Positions 1 to 9,227 of a stretch of 64,000 bases of DNA are shown here, in pieces (the stretch's first letter is position 1; each line of letters opens with the position of its first letter). Location of the stretch: contig NZ_LAJG01000023.1 of the NCBI RefSeq assembly GCF_000970455.1, positions 213,229-277,228 on the forward strand. The letters are read 5' to 3'. A model generated the notes under the pieces. The model was not told the DNA's origin. It did no database searches and saw only the letters and a list, made by a program, of their open reading frames with translations. This DNA is from Devosia soli. GTDB taxonomy: Bacteria > Pseudomonadota > Alphaproteobacteria > Rhizobiales > Devosiaceae. The position numbers and the translations under genes are program-made.

Positions 1-120
1 GACCTTGAGATAGGCGCGGAACATCTTGCCCTTGCCACAGTGCGGACACTTGCAGAGGGCGCCGCGCCAGATGGCCTGGCCGGTGCTGCGGGTTTCAAGA
101 GTGGTTGCGTTATCGGTCAT
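1..120 (-). CDS. DUF983 family protein, N-terminal part (cut by window edge)
   Basis: The minus strand from 120 reads ATG and gives 40 residues ending at the window edge. They contain a CxxCGKGxxFxxYL pattern (C-K-C-P-H-C-G-K-G-K-M-F-R-A-Y-L-K), which is the zinc-ribbon-like opening of the DUF983 family of small inner-membrane proteins. The family's usual two membrane segments would lie outside the window. The start is only 4 bases after the rnr stop on the same strand, so the two genes are probably cotranscribed. Function is unknown; the family call rests on the N-terminus alone. Confidence 0.8.
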   Translation of the reverse strand, partial: MTDNATTLETRSTGQAIWRGALCKCPHCGKGKMFRAYLKV

Positions 121-124
121 CGCA

Positions 125-2401
125 CTATCTCTTTCTCCGGCCCTTGGGGCCGAAGCTCTTATTTGGGCGCTTTTGCGGGCGGCGGCCAGATGGCGGATTG
201 CCGCGGGTGCCTTCGGACAGTAATTCGAAGCGTAGCGCGCCGGCTACGGGTGCGGCTTCAAGAAGGCGCACGGTCACGCGGTCGCCGAGGGTAAAGGTCT
301 CGCCGCCGCGCTCACCGATCATCGCCTGCCGTTCTTCGACGTAGCGATAATAGTCCTGGCCGAGGGTCGAGGCGGGGATAAAGCCATCGGCGCCAGTTTC
401 GAGAAGGCGGATGAAGAGGCCCGAGCGGGTGACGCCGGAAACGCGGCCCTCGAAGCGTGCGCCGATTTTTTGTGACAGGAACTGCGCAAGGAGGCGATCG
501 GAGGTTTCGCGCTCGGCCAGCATGGCGCGGCGTTCGGTCGCCGAGATGTGCTGGGCAATACCGGTGAGCTTTGTTTCTTCCTGCTCGGTGAGGCCATCAT
601 TGCCCAGGCCAAGGGCCTTCACCAAGGCGCGGTGGACGATCAGGTCGGCATAGCGGCGGATGGGGGATGTGAAGTGGGCATAGCGGTCGAGGTGAAGACC
701 GAAGTGGCCATAATTTTCGGCGGAGTACTCAGCCTGCGCCTGGCTGCGCAGCACCATTTCGCTGACCTGCTCGACATTGCCCGTCTTGCGCGCCTGATTG
801 AGGATGCCGTTGAAATCTGAAGCGCGGACGCTGTCCGACTTTTTGACCGCGATATCGAGGCTGCCGAGGAAATCGCGCAGACTCTGCAGCTTTTCGGACG
901 AGGGTTCGTCGTGGACGCGATAGAGCAGGACCTGGCGCTTTTGTTCCAGCGTTTCCGCGGCGGCGACGTTGGCCGCAATCATCATCTCTTCGATAAGCCG
1001 GTGGGCTTCGAGCCGCTCGGGAATGCGGATATCGGCGACCATGCCCTTGTCATCGACGATGATCTTGCGCTCGGGCAGATCGAGATCGAGCGGACCCCGC
1101 TTGTCGCGGGCTGAGGCCATGGCATCGTAAGCCGCCCAGAGGGGCCGCAGGATGGGTTCGAGCAGCGGGCCGGTCTTGTCGTCGGCATGGCCATCGATGG
1201 CCGCCTGAGCCTGCTGGTAGCTGAGCTTGGCGCCCGAGCGCATCAGGATGCGATGGAAGCTGTGGCTGATTTTCTGGCCATCGGCATTGAGCACCATGCG
1301 CACCGCGAGGGCGGCGCGGGGTTCGCCTTCCTTGAGCGAGCATAGCTCATTGGAAATGCGCTCGGGCAGCATGGGCACGACGCGGTCGGGAAAATAGACC
1401 GAATTGCCGCGGAGATAGGCTTCGCGATCAAGCGCCGTGCCGGGGCGGACATAGGCTGCAACGTCGGCGATTGCCACGGTGACCACGTGGCCGCCCGGAT
1501 TTTTCGGATCATCGTCCGACGCGGCATGGACGGCGTCGTCGTGGTCCTTGGCATCAGCGGGATCGATGGTGATCAGCGGCAGATCGCGCCAGTCTTCGCG
1601 ACCTTTCAGGGTCGCTTCCTTGGCCTCTTCGGCCTCGCGGATGACGCTCGTCGGGAAGACATAGGGGATTTCGAGATTGTGGATGGCGATCATCGAGACC
1701 GCGCCTTCGGAGGCGGGGTTGCCGATGACATTGGTGACCTTGGCGCGCGGAATCATCAGGCGGCCGGAGAGCTTTACTTCCACCTCGACGAGGTCGCCGT
1801 CCTTGCTGTCGCCGAGATCGCCAAGCGGAATGCGCATTTCCTTCTGCTTGCGATCGATCGGGATGAGGCGGGCGCCCTCATTGTCCATACGGACGATGCC
1901 GATCTGGCCGCGACGGGGCTTGTCGAGCACCTTCATCGGCTTGGCAGTATAAAAGGGGATTTCCCCATCGCCCGCATCGATGCGCGCGAGGATGCGGTCG
2001 CCGGGGGCGGGCACCACGCGGGAATCGCTGTTAACCAGCACTTCGACACGCGGCTTTTCGCCTTCTTCCGGGTTCCACTGGGCCGGGAAGGCGTGGAGCG
2101 CATCGGGATCGGCGTCGGCGGGAATGTCGAGGACGGTGACGTGGGGCAGGGCGGCCGTGCGGCGCAGCGCCTTGCGGGTGCGCGTGATGACGCCTTCGCC
2201 CTCGAGCTCGGCCAGCATGGCCTTGAACGGCCGGCGCATGTCGCCACGAATGCCGAAGACCTTCGCGAGATCTCGCTTGCCCTTGATGTCGGCATCTTGC
2301 GCGAGGGCTTCGAGCAGCTGCTCGCGGCTGGGCAATTCACCAGCGCGCGGCTGTACGCTGCGCTTCGGGCCCGAGGTGTTTTTGGGTTTTTTGGTTTTCA
2401 T
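125..2401 (-). CDS. rnr: Ribonuclease R
   Basis: A 758-residue 3'-to-5' exoribonuclease of the RNase II/RNB family, which degrades structured RNA processively in the cytoplasm. A basic N-terminal tail and a winged-helix-like region come first, then cold-shock domains. The RNB catalytic centre has the acidic DPADAKDHDDAV motif near residues 277-289, where the Asp residues bind Mg2+. An S1 RNA-binding domain spans about residues 640-725, and a short Lys/Arg-rich tail ends the protein. Length is normal for the family. It is the second last gene of a minus-strand run that would begin with topA in related genomes; here a plus-strand dipeptidase gene separates the two. Start ATG at 2401. Confidence 0.97.
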   Translation of the reverse strand: MKTKKPKNTSGPKRSVQPRAGELPSREQLLEALAQDADIKGKRDLAKVFGIRGDMRRPFKAMLAELEGEGVITRTRKALRRTAALPHVTVLDIPADADPDALHAFPAQWNPEEGEKPRVEVLVNSDSRVVPAPGDRILARIDAGDGEIPFYTAKPMKVLDKPRRGQIGIVRMDNEGARLIPIDRKQKEMRIPLGDLGDSKDGDLVEVEVKLSGRLMIPRAKVTNVIGNPASEGAVSMIAIHNLEIPYVFPTSVIREAEEAKEATLKGREDWRDLPLITIDPADAKDHDDAVHAASDDDPKNPGGHVVTVAIADVAAYVRPGTALDREAYLRGNSVYFPDRVVPMLPERISNELCSLKEGEPRAALAVRMVLNADGQKISHSFHRILMRSGAKLSYQQAQAAIDGHADDKTGPLLEPILRPLWAAYDAMASARDKRGPLDLDLPERKIIVDDKGMVADIRIPERLEAHRLIEEMMIAANVAAAETLEQKRQVLLYRVHDEPSSEKLQSLRDFLGSLDIAVKKSDSVRASDFNGILNQARKTGNVEQVSEMVLRSQAQAEYSAENYGHFGLHLDRYAHFTSPIRRYADLIVHRALVKALGLGNDGLTEQEETKLTGIAQHISATERRAMLAERETSDRLLAQFLSQKIGARFEGRVSGVTRSGLFIRLLETGADGFIPASTLGQDYYRYVEERQAMIGERGGETFTLGDRVTVRLLEAAPVAGALRFELLSEGTRGNPPSGRRPQKRPNKSFGPKGRRKR

Positions 2402-2530
2402 GTTGAGGGATATGTAGGGGATTGGCGGGGTTTTGCCAATTCAGGGCGGTCCACGGGAATAATCGCTCCGATGGATCGATTTGAGCCGGGAGGCTTTGAG
2501 AGCGATGTTCGAATGGCCGGGCGGCGCCCG

Positions 2531-2634
2531 CACCTAACCTTCCCCTGGCAGGGGGAGGGATGTATCCAGTTTGCTGCGACAAGCGAGAGCAACGGAAAGT
2601 TCCTCCCGCTGACAGCGGGAGGCTGGGAGGGGGT
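2531..2634. repeat. Dispersed inverted-repeat element, copy A
   Basis: About 104 bp whose two ends are inverted copies of one another (left arm CACCTAACCTTCCCCTGGCA, right arm ending GCTGGGAGGGGGTG). Each arm also contains its own small hairpin (CCCCTGGCAGGGG on the left, CCTCCCGCTGACAGCGGGAGG on the right). Copies B (3746-3854) and C (8455-8551) have the same architecture. It lies between the rnr and dipeptidase starts. The rest of the 289-bp gap (2402-2690) shows no gene. Confidence 0.7.
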
Positions 2635-2690
2635 GCTTGCCCCGCACGCCTAACAGCCGTTGAATATCCGAGTTACCAGAAAGCGATTCC

Positions 2691-3737
2691 ATGACCATTC
2701 CATTTTTCGACGGCCACAACGATACGCTCCTGAAGCTGCTCGAGGATCCGCGGCCCAATAAGGTCGAACTCTTTGCGCAGGGGATGCCGGAGGCGAATAT
2801 CGATTTGCCGCGGGCGAAGGAAGCGGGGATGGTCGGCGGATTTTTTGCGATGTTTCCACCGCCGCTGAAGAGCAATCTCAGCGCCGTGGCGGCGAGCCCG
2901 ACGACGTCGGCGGGGCAGTTGCCACCAGAGCTCGATATTGCCGAGGCGCAGCGCTCGACCAACGGGATGGCGGCGCTGATGTTCCGGCTGGAAAAGGCTG
3001 GGGCGCTGGCAGTGTGCCGAACAGAGGCGGATATTCGCGCGGCGATGGCCGAAGGAAAGCTCGCGGCGATCTATCACCATGAGGGCGCCGAGGCGATTGA
3101 CACCGATTTCAATGCGCTCGAAGTACTCTACGCGGCCGGCTTCCGGTCGCTCGGGATTACCTGGAGCCGGGCGAATGCTTTTGGGACCGGGGTGCCTTTC
3201 CGGTTCAATGCCGATCCCGATATCGGGCCGGGACTGAGCGATGCAGGCAAGGAACTGGTACGGGTCTGCGATCGGATGGGCATCATGATCGATCTCAGCC
3301 ACCTCAATGCGGCGGGCTTTCGCGACGTGGCGGCGATCTCGGGCAAGCCGCTCGTTGCGACCCATTCCAACGTTCATGCGCTATGTCCCTCGACGCGCAA
3401 CCTGACGGACTGGCAGCTGGCGGCGATCCGGGAAAGCGGCGGCGTTGCCGGGCTCAACTATGCCACCGGGTTTTTGCGGCCGGATGGGAAGATGGAGCCG
3501 GACATGGAAATCGACCTGATGGTTCGTCACATCGATGCGCTGGTCGAGGCGCTTGGCGAAGATGGCGTGGCGCTGGGCAGCGATTTCGACGGGGCGATGA
3601 TGCCGGCGCCGATCAAGGATGTGACGGGCGTGCCGAAACTGCTGCAGGCGCTGCTCGACAAGGGCTATGGCGAGGGGTTGGTCAGGAAGATCGCGCTCGG
3701 GAACTGGCTGGGCGTGATCGGGCGGACGATGGGGTAG
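2691..3737 (+). CDS. Membrane dipeptidase (peptidase family M19)
   Basis: A 348-residue zinc metallopeptidase of the renal-dipeptidase family, predicted to hydrolyse dipeptides. Metal-site motifs are present: DGHND close to the N-terminus (residues 7-11), HHEGAEAID in the middle, THSN near residue 224, and LGSDFDG near the C-terminus. No signal peptide is visible, so a cytoplasmic location is likely despite the family name. It is the only plus-strand gene between the minus-strand genes topA and rnr, and both sides carry copies of the same inverted-repeat element, which suggests a locally inserted cassette. The substrate cannot be told from sequence. Confidence 0.9.
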   Translation: MTIPFFDGHNDTLLKLLEDPRPNKVELFAQGMPEANIDLPRAKEAGMVGGFFAMFPPPLKSNLSAVAASPTTSAGQLPPELDIAEAQRSTNGMAALMFRLEKAGALAVCRTEADIRAAMAEGKLAAIYHHEGAEAIDTDFNALEVLYAAGFRSLGITWSRANAFGTGVPFRFNADPDIGPGLSDAGKELVRVCDRMGIMIDLSHLNAAGFRDVAAISGKPLVATHSNVHALCPSTRNLTDWQLAAIRESGGVAGLNYATGFLRPDGKMEPDMEIDLMVRHIDALVEALGEDGVALGSDFDGAMMPAPIKDVTGVPKLLQALLDKGYGEGLVRKIALGNWLGVIGRTMG

Positions 3738-3745
3738 GGGCGTTA

Positions 3746-3854
3746 CCCCCACCTAGTCTCCCCCTACTAGGGAGAGAGGCATATCGAGTCTGCCGAAATT
3801 TCCGAGTGCCGCCGAGCGGCTCCTCCCCCCTATCAGGGGGAGGTTGGGTGGGGG
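3746..3854. repeat. Dispersed inverted-repeat element, copy B
   Basis: About 109 bp filling the space between the convergent stops of the dipeptidase gene and topA. The left arm begins CCCCCACCTAGTCTCCCCCT; the right arm, read in reverse complement, begins CCCCCACCCAACCTCCCCCT. Each arm contains a mini-hairpin around its C-run and G-run. It may also act as a bidirectional terminator, though there is no T-run. Confidence 0.7.
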
Positions 3855-3859
3855 CGCCT

Positions 3860-6520
3860 TCAGAACGGCACGTCTTCGTCGGTGACGGTACTTTTCTTGG
3901 CGGGTGCTTTCTTAGCTGCAGGCTTTTTGGCCGGCGCTTTCTTTGCTGCTGACTTTTCATCGGCAGCGGCGGCCTTCTTGGCTGCCGGCTTTTTGGCAGC
4001 AGCTTTCTTGGCCGGGGCCTTTTTCACCTTGGTGCCTGTGGCTTCGGCGCGGGCGGCGATCCATTCAATGGCTTGCTCGACCGTTACGTCCTCGGGCTTG
4101 ATGTCCTTGGGAATCGTCGCGTTGACCTTGCCCTGGTTGACGTAAGGCCCGTAGCGGCCGGCGCGGACGGTGATGGGACCGTTGTCGTGCTCGAAGGTCT
4201 TGATCGCAGCCACCGCGGCGCCGCCACCGCGCTTGAAGCCGCCTGCGGCCTTTTGGGCGAGGAGGTCGACTGCGCGGTTGAGACCGACGGTGAAGACTTC
4301 TTCCACATCGGGCAGGTTAGCATACTTGCCATCATGCAGGATGAAGGGGCCATAGCGGCCGAGGCCGGCGGAAATAGGCAGGCCGGTTTCGGGATGCAGC
4401 CCGACTTCGCGCGGCAGCGACAGGAGCTGCAAGGCTTTTTCGAGGGTCAGCGCGGCCGGTTCCCAGCCCTTGGGCAGGGACGAGCGCTTGGGCTCCTTGC
4501 CTTCGCCGAGCTGGACATAGGGACCGAAGCGGCCGGACTTGAGGTGCACTTCCTCCCCCGATTCCGGATCGGTGCCGAGAACACCGTCACCCTGCGCTGC
4601 TTCCGAGGACTGGCCGGAGGCGGCGTCGGACAACTGCATGGTGTGCTTGCATTCGGGATAGTTCGAGCAGCCAATAAAGGCGCCGAACTTGCCGAGCTTC
4701 AGCGAGAGCGTGCCAGTGCCGCAGGTGGGGCAGCGGCGCGGATCGGAGCCGTCTTCCTTGGGCGGGAAGATGCGGCTCGCGAGTAGATCATTGAGTGCAT
4801 CCAGAACTTCGGAGACGCGGAGATCCTTGATCTCGTCGATATTGCCGTTGAAGTCCTTCCAGAAGTCGCGAAGGACTTGCTTGTAATCGAGCTTGCCATC
4901 GGAAATTTCGTCGAGCTGCTCTTCGAGGCCGGCGGTGAAGCCATATTCGACATAGCGCGTGAAGAAGCTTTCGAGGAAGGCGGTGACAATGCGGCCGCGA
5001 TCTTCGGGGACGAGCGCCTTGCCCTCGAGGCGGACATAGTTGCGGTCCTTGAGGGTGGTGACGATGGCGGCATAGGTCGAGGGGCGGCCAATGCCGACCT
5101 CTTCCATCTTCTTGATCAGGCTCGCTTCGGTGTAGCGGCTCGGCGGCTGGGTGAAATGCTGCTCGATGTCGACCTTTTGCAGGGTCGGCTTATCGCCCAC
5201 CTTGAGCGGGGGTAGTTCGCGGCTGTCTTCGTCGTCGGTTTCCTCGTCGCTCTTGGCTTCGACGCCATAGAGTTTAAGGAAGCCCGGGAAGGTAACGACC
5301 GAGCCGACGGCACGAAGGGTGACGGTGCGTCCGGGTATGTTGACGGCGATATCGGCAGTCGTGCGGTCGATCTCGGCGGAGGCCATCTGCGAGGCGACGG
5401 TGCGGCGCCAGATCAGGCCATAGAGCTTTTGCTGATCGGCATCGAGGCGCAGGTCTTCGGGGCGCTTGAACATGTCCGTCGGGCGGATCGCTTCGTGCGC
5501 TTCCTGGGCGTTCTTGGCTTTGGACGAATAAATACGGGCCTTCTCGGGCAAATATTCGGCGCCGTAGTGCTTGCCGATCACCGAACGGGCCATGGCAATG
5601 CCTTCGGGCGCCATCTGCACCGCGTCTGTACGCATGTAGGTTATGAGGCCGTCTTCGTAGAGGCGCTGGGCGATCTGCATGGTGCGGCTTGGCGACAGGC
5701 CAAGGCGCGAGGAGGCGTCCTGCTGCAGAGACGAGGTGGTGAAGGGCGCGTAGGGATTGCGCTTGGTCGGCTTCTTTTCAACGCTGGCGACGTTGAACTG
5801 GCCGGCTTCGATGAGCTTCTTCAGCGCGCCGGCATCTTCGCCCGTTTTGATATCGAGCTTGTCGGTCTTCTTGCCATCGACCGAGAAAAGGCGTGCGACA
5901 AAGCCTTTGCCGTTCTGGGCAAGCGAAGCCTCGACGGACCAATATTCTTCCGGCTTGAATTTTTCGATCTCGGCTTCGCGATCGGACACGACGCGGAGGG
6001 CCACGGACTGCACGCGACCGGCGGAGCGGGAGCCGGGCAGCTTGCGCCAGAGGATCGGGGAAAGAGTGAAACCGACGAGATAATCGAGGGCACGGCGGGC
6101 GAGATAGGCATCGACCAGCGGCATATCCACCTGGCGCGGATTGGCCATGGCGGTGGTCACCGCGTCCTTGGTGATGGCGTTGAAGACGACGCGCTCGACA
6201 GGCGTATCTTTCTTGATCGCCTTTTTCTGCCGGAGCACATCGAGAATGTGCCAGGAAATGGCTTCGCCTTCGCGATCAGGGTCCGTCGCAAGGATCAGGC
6301 CATCGGCGCCCTTGAGCGCATTGGCGATATCGGCGACGCGCTTCTTGGAGGCGGTATCGACCTCCCAGGACATGGCGAAATCTTCATCGGGACGAACCGA
6401 ACCGTCCTTGGCCGGCAAATCGCGGATATGGCCGAAGCTGGCCAGGACCTCATAGTCCTTGCCCAAATATTTGTTGATTGTCTTGGCCTTAGCCGGACTT
6501 TCAACGACGACGACCTTCAT
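3860..6520 (-). CDS. topA: DNA topoisomerase I
   Basis: An 886-residue type IA topoisomerase that relaxes negatively supercoiled DNA. The Toprim domain opens with VVVESPAKAKTINKYLG at residues 3-19. The active-site tyrosine is Tyr295 in GLITYMRTD. A four-cysteine zinc motif (CPTCGTG ... CSNYPEC) lies near residues 595-625, followed by further C-terminal repeat domains. The last 55 or so residues are a Lys/Ala/Pro-rich, histone-H1-like tail made of AKK units. I chose the ATG at 6520 because the protein then starts MKVVVVESPAKAK as in the family and a GGAATGGG ribosome site lies just upstream; an ATG at 6538 would add six residues. Confidence 0.97.
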   Translation of the reverse strand: MKVVVVESPAKAKTINKYLGKDYEVLASFGHIRDLPAKDGSVRPDEDFAMSWEVDTASKKRVADIANALKGADGLILATDPDREGEAISWHILDVLRQKKAIKKDTPVERVVFNAITKDAVTTAMANPRQVDMPLVDAYLARRALDYLVGFTLSPILWRKLPGSRSAGRVQSVALRVVSDREAEIEKFKPEEYWSVEASLAQNGKGFVARLFSVDGKKTDKLDIKTGEDAGALKKLIEAGQFNVASVEKKPTKRNPYAPFTTSSLQQDASSRLGLSPSRTMQIAQRLYEDGLITYMRTDAVQMAPEGIAMARSVIGKHYGAEYLPEKARIYSSKAKNAQEAHEAIRPTDMFKRPEDLRLDADQQKLYGLIWRRTVASQMASAEIDRTTADIAVNIPGRTVTLRAVGSVVTFPGFLKLYGVEAKSDEETDDEDSRELPPLKVGDKPTLQKVDIEQHFTQPPSRYTEASLIKKMEEVGIGRPSTYAAIVTTLKDRNYVRLEGKALVPEDRGRIVTAFLESFFTRYVEYGFTAGLEEQLDEISDGKLDYKQVLRDFWKDFNGNIDEIKDLRVSEVLDALNDLLASRIFPPKEDGSDPRRCPTCGTGTLSLKLGKFGAFIGCSNYPECKHTMQLSDAASGQSSEAAQGDGVLGTDPESGEEVHLKSGRFGPYVQLGEGKEPKRSSLPKGWEPAALTLEKALQLLSLPREVGLHPETGLPISAGLGRYGPFILHDGKYANLPDVEEVFTVGLNRAVDLLAQKAAGGFKRGGGAAVAAIKTFEHDNGPITVRAGRYGPYVNQGKVNATIPKDIKPEDVTVEQAIEWIAARAEATGTKVKKAPAKKAAAKKPAAKKAAAADEKSAAKKAPAKKPAAKKAPAKKSTVTDEDVPF

Positions 6521-6602
6521 GGAGAACCCATTCCGCAACGCTTTGACTGAGGTGGCGCAACATGGTGAACCGAGGGGACGGTGTCAACGGGGCGCGGCAA
6601 GA

Positions 6603-7718
6603 CTAGCTTGGACGAAGCGCCACAAGCTGGCCACCGGACCATTCGAGGCGCCCTTCGAGATCGAGCTCTAGGAGCAGGCCCTGCATGATCGATGGGGTGA
6701 TCAGCGTCTGGGCGATCAGCTCGTCGATTTCCATCGGCGTCGTGGACAGCGCGCTCAAGAGCCGCTGGCGATCGTTTTCGTCCGGCTGATTGTCGGCGGT
6801 GATATCGCTCAGGTCCGGGCTCCAGGCAGGATCGAAAAGCAGACCCCTCGCCGGATCGGCGACGGCGATGGATTCGATGATGTCGGCGGCCGAGGTAATG
6901 AGCTTGGCGCCTTGCTGGATAAGGAGATTGCCACCCTCGGCGCGCGGATCGAGCGGCGAACCGGGGACGGCGAAGACATCGCGATTCTGTTCGAGAGCCA
7001 GGCGGGCGGTGATCAATGACCCCGAACGCTTTGCGGCTTCGACTACTACGGTGCCCAGAGATAGACCGGAAACGAGACGGTTACGCCTAGGAAAGTCGCG
7101 AGCGCGAGGCTCCCAGCCGAGCGGCATTTCGGTGATGAGTGCGCCGCCTGCATCGAGGATGGATTGGGCAAGGGGGATATTCTCGTCGGGATAGATGTTA
7201 TCGAGCCCGCCGGCGAGCACGGCGACGGTGCCTGTCGAAAGACTGGCGCGATGGGCGGCCGTATCGATGCCTCGAGCAAGGCCCGAGACGACGGTGTAGC
7301 CGGCTTCGCCCAGATCGGTAGCCAGAATACGGGTCATCTTGGCGCCGGCAGCGGAGGCATTGCGGGCGCCGACGATGGCAACGGTGCGATGCCAATCGAG
7401 CGCGGTTCCGCCGACGAGTGTAACGATCGGCGGGGCGCCATGAATATGGGAAAGATGCGCCGGATAATCGGCTTCGCCGAGAGCGACGATGCGCGCGCCC
7501 CACTTTTCGAGGGCCGCCACTTCGTCCTCAGCTTGGCTCAGGCTTGTGATGCGGGCCGGTCGTCCCGTATTGCGCAGCAGGTCGGGCAGGGCTGCAAGGG
7601 CGGCTTCGGCAGAGCCGAAGCGATTGAGCAACTGGCGGAACGTGGCGGGGCCGACATTGTCGGAGCGGGCAAGACGCAGCCAGGCAAGGCGTTGGGCCGG
7701 CGTGAGCTGTTGCGTCAC
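6603..7718 (-). CDS. dprA: DNA processing protein DprA
   Basis: A 371-residue DprA/Smf protein, which loads RecA on incoming single-stranded DNA. Helix-hairpin-helix-like residues lie at the N-terminus. The Rossmann-like core carries IVGARNAS, VVSGLARGIDTAAH, the ALITEMPLG and RNRLVSGLS stretches, and a C-terminal winged-helix-like domain. The frame is open much further upstream, but that part lies over plsY. The likely start is GTG at 7718, 15 bases after the plsY stop and preceded by GGGA; TTG at 7730 is the alternative. It lies between plsY and topA in a minus-strand block. Confidence 0.93.
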   Translation of the reverse strand: MTQQLTPAQRLAWLRLARSDNVGPATFRQLLNRFGSAEAALAALPDLLRNTGRPARITSLSQAEDEVAALEKWGARIVALGEADYPAHLSHIHGAPPIVTLVGGTALDWHRTVAIVGARNASAAGAKMTRILATDLGEAGYTVVSGLARGIDTAAHRASLSTGTVAVLAGGLDNIYPDENIPLAQSILDAGGALITEMPLGWEPRARDFPRRNRLVSGLSLGTVVVEAAKRSGSLITARLALEQNRDVFAVPGSPLDPRAEGGNLLIQQGAKLITSAADIIESIAVADPARGLLFDPAWSPDLSDITADNQPDENDRQRLLSALSTTPMEIDELIAQTLITPSIMQGLLLELDLEGRLEWSGGQLVALRPS

Positions 7719-7732
7719 GCCCGTTCCCAAAA

Positions 7733-8341
7733 TCAGGCCGCCGTCTTTTCGCCGCCGATGCGCGGCTCGGTGCCCTTGAGGAGCCGCGCAATATTCTCGC
7801 GGTGCTGGAAGAAGAGCAGCAGCGCGAGCAGCAGGACGGTCAGCGCCAGGCGATCCGTGCCCAGAACATAGGCAAAGATCGGCGCCGTAGCTGCCGCGGT
7901 GAGCGCGGACAGCGAGGAGATTTTCCGCGTGAAGGCAATAAGCAGCCACACGGCGCAGAAGATAAGGCCGACAGGCCACGCCAAAGCCAAGAGCGAACCG
8001 ATCATCACGGCGACACCCTTGCCGCCCTTGAAGCCGAGCCAGACGGGGAAGCAATGGCCCAGAAAGGCTCCAAAGGCTGCCAGCATGGCCGGCTCTTCGC
8101 CCCAGAAATAGCGGGCGACGAGAATGGGCAGGACAGCCTTGAGGGCATCAAGCACGAGTGTTGCAGCAGCAACCTTCTTGTTGCCGGTGCGCAGGACGTT
8201 GGTCGCCCCGATATTGCCCGATCCGATATTGCGGATATCGCCGAGGCCGGCAGCGCGCGTGAGGATCAGGCCGAAGGGAACGGAGCCACAGATGTATCCG
8301 AGAACGAGCGCCAGGATGAATGGCAGGATATCTGTCGGCAT
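7733..8341 (-). CDS. plsY: Glycerol-3-phosphate acyltransferase PlsY
   Basis: A 202-residue integral membrane protein that acylates glycerol-3-phosphate from acyl-phosphate, the first step of phospholipid synthesis. Family motifs are present: GSVPFG near residue 20, [11 protein letters not shown] near residue 42, and [14 protein letters not shown] near residue 100. About five or six hydrophobic segments are visible. Its stop lies 15 bases before the dprA start, so the two are probably cotranscribed with topA downstream. Confidence 0.95.
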   Translation of the reverse strand: MPTDILPFILALVLGYICGSVPFGLILTRAAGLGDIRNIGSGNIGATNVLRTGNKKVAAATLVLDALKAVLPILVARYFWGEEPAMLAAFGAFLGHCFPVWLGFKGGKGVAVMIGSLLALAWPVGLIFCAVWLLIAFTRKISSLSALTAAATAPIFAYVLGTDRLALTVLLLALLLFFQHRENIARLLKGTEPRIGGEKTAA

Positions 8342-8454
8342 GGTTTCTCCCCTGTTAGCGAAGGATTAGCGCCGGGCCGGGCACTGGGCAAGGGCCGGAC
8401 GGAATGCGGCGGAGGAAATTTGGGGCCGGCGCTCGCCCAGTGCATATCCGATGC

Positions 8455-8551
8455 GCACCCTCCTCTTGACGGGGGAGGGCTGGAAAGGGGCGTTCACGCG
8501 CAGGGAAATCGTGGCGCCCGCACCCCTTCCCATCCTCCCCCGTTAACGGGG
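8455..8551. repeat. Dispersed inverted-repeat element, copy C
   Basis: A left arm beginning CACCCTCCTCTTGACGGGGG is matched by an inverted right arm ending CCTCCCCCGTTAACGGGGGA plus GGTG. Both arms carry an internal hairpin, as in copies A and B. The middle differs from the other copies. Confidence 0.65.
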
Positions 8552-8590
8552 GAGGTGTTCACTTTGGGCCCGCGCGGCGTTTCCAATTTC

Positions 8591-8628
8591 CACCGTGTCA
8601 TCCCGCTTTCGCGGGAATGACACCGTGG
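8591..8628. repeat. Short REP-like palindrome
   Basis: A 38-bp palindrome whose half-sites are CACCGTGTCATCCCGC and GCGGGAATGACACCGTGG with a short TTTC centre. Its GTCAT/ATGAC outer parts and GC-rich core are typical of extragenic palindromes in proteobacteria. It lies directly beside element copy C. Confidence 0.65.
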
Positions 8629-8715
8629 TTGGGAAGGCAGGCTACCGACAGTCCAGAGTGCATAGTGCACCATCATGGGGGAGGTGGTTCGCCGATGGGT
8701 GCGGAAGCTTCGGGC

Positions 8716-9216
8716 TTAGCCCAAATAATCCTTCTTGCCGATCGGCACACCCTTGTGGCGGAGGATGTCGTAGGCGGTCGTGACGTGGAAATAGAAATTG
8801 GGCAGACCGCGGTTGAGAAGATAGGTTTCGCCTGTGAGTTCGGTATCCTGGCCGCCGATCTTGATGGTGACCGTTCGATCGTCAGAGCCGGCAAAATCCT
8901 CCGGCGAGAAGGTCGCGAGATAATCGATGGCTTTTTGCAGGCGCTGCTTGAGTTCGGCGAAGGTCTTTTCGTCATCCGGCCAGCTCGGCAATGGCTTTCC
9001 GGCGAGCCGGGCGGAAACACCCTTGGCGCCGTCAGTGGCGATCTGCACCTGGCCGCTCAGTGGGATCATGTCGGGCGCAAGGCGGGTCTCGACGAAGCTC
9101 TGCAGGTCAATGTTCTGCTCGGCCGCATAGGCTTCGGCCTTTTCGAAGATAGCGAGAAGATTTTTGAGCATGCGGGAAAAGACCGGCACCGAAGCCGAAT
9201 ACATGGACAGCGTCAT
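8716..9216 (-). CDS. DUF1993 (DinB-like fold) family protein
   Basis: A 166-residue protein recognised as DUF1993 by its opening (MTLSMYSASVPVFSRMLKNL), the central SWPDDEKTFAELKQR region, and the C-terminal LPNFYFHVTTAYDILRHKG stretch that ends in the usual GKKDYLG. The family is related to DinB-like metal-binding four-helix bundles, but its function is unknown. A terminator hairpin lies upstream of the start, which separates it from pyrC, so it is probably transcribed on its own. Confidence 0.88.
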   Translation of the reverse strand: MTLSMYSASVPVFSRMLKNLLAIFEKAEAYAAEQNIDLQSFVETRLAPDMIPLSGQVQIATDGAKGVSARLAGKPLPSWPDDEKTFAELKQRLQKAIDYLATFSPEDFAGSDDRTVTIKIGGQDTELTGETYLLNRGLPNFYFHVTTAYDILRHKGVPIGKKDYLG

Positions 9217-9227
9217 TGGAACACCAT

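Larger units (their letters stand above)
8342..8715. other. 374-bp intergenic region with two palindromic repeats
   Basis: No gene is seen between the divergently read plsY upstream side and the DUF1993 stop. The region holds inverted-repeat element copy C and, right after it, a shorter perfect-looking palindrome (both listed separately). A plsY promoter should lie near 8342-8450, but I could not pick convincing boxes. Confidence 0.6.

Noticed and set aside
1487..2653. Plus-strand frame of 388 codons across rnr
   Set aside because: Antisense to the RNB catalytic region and runs into repeat copy A.
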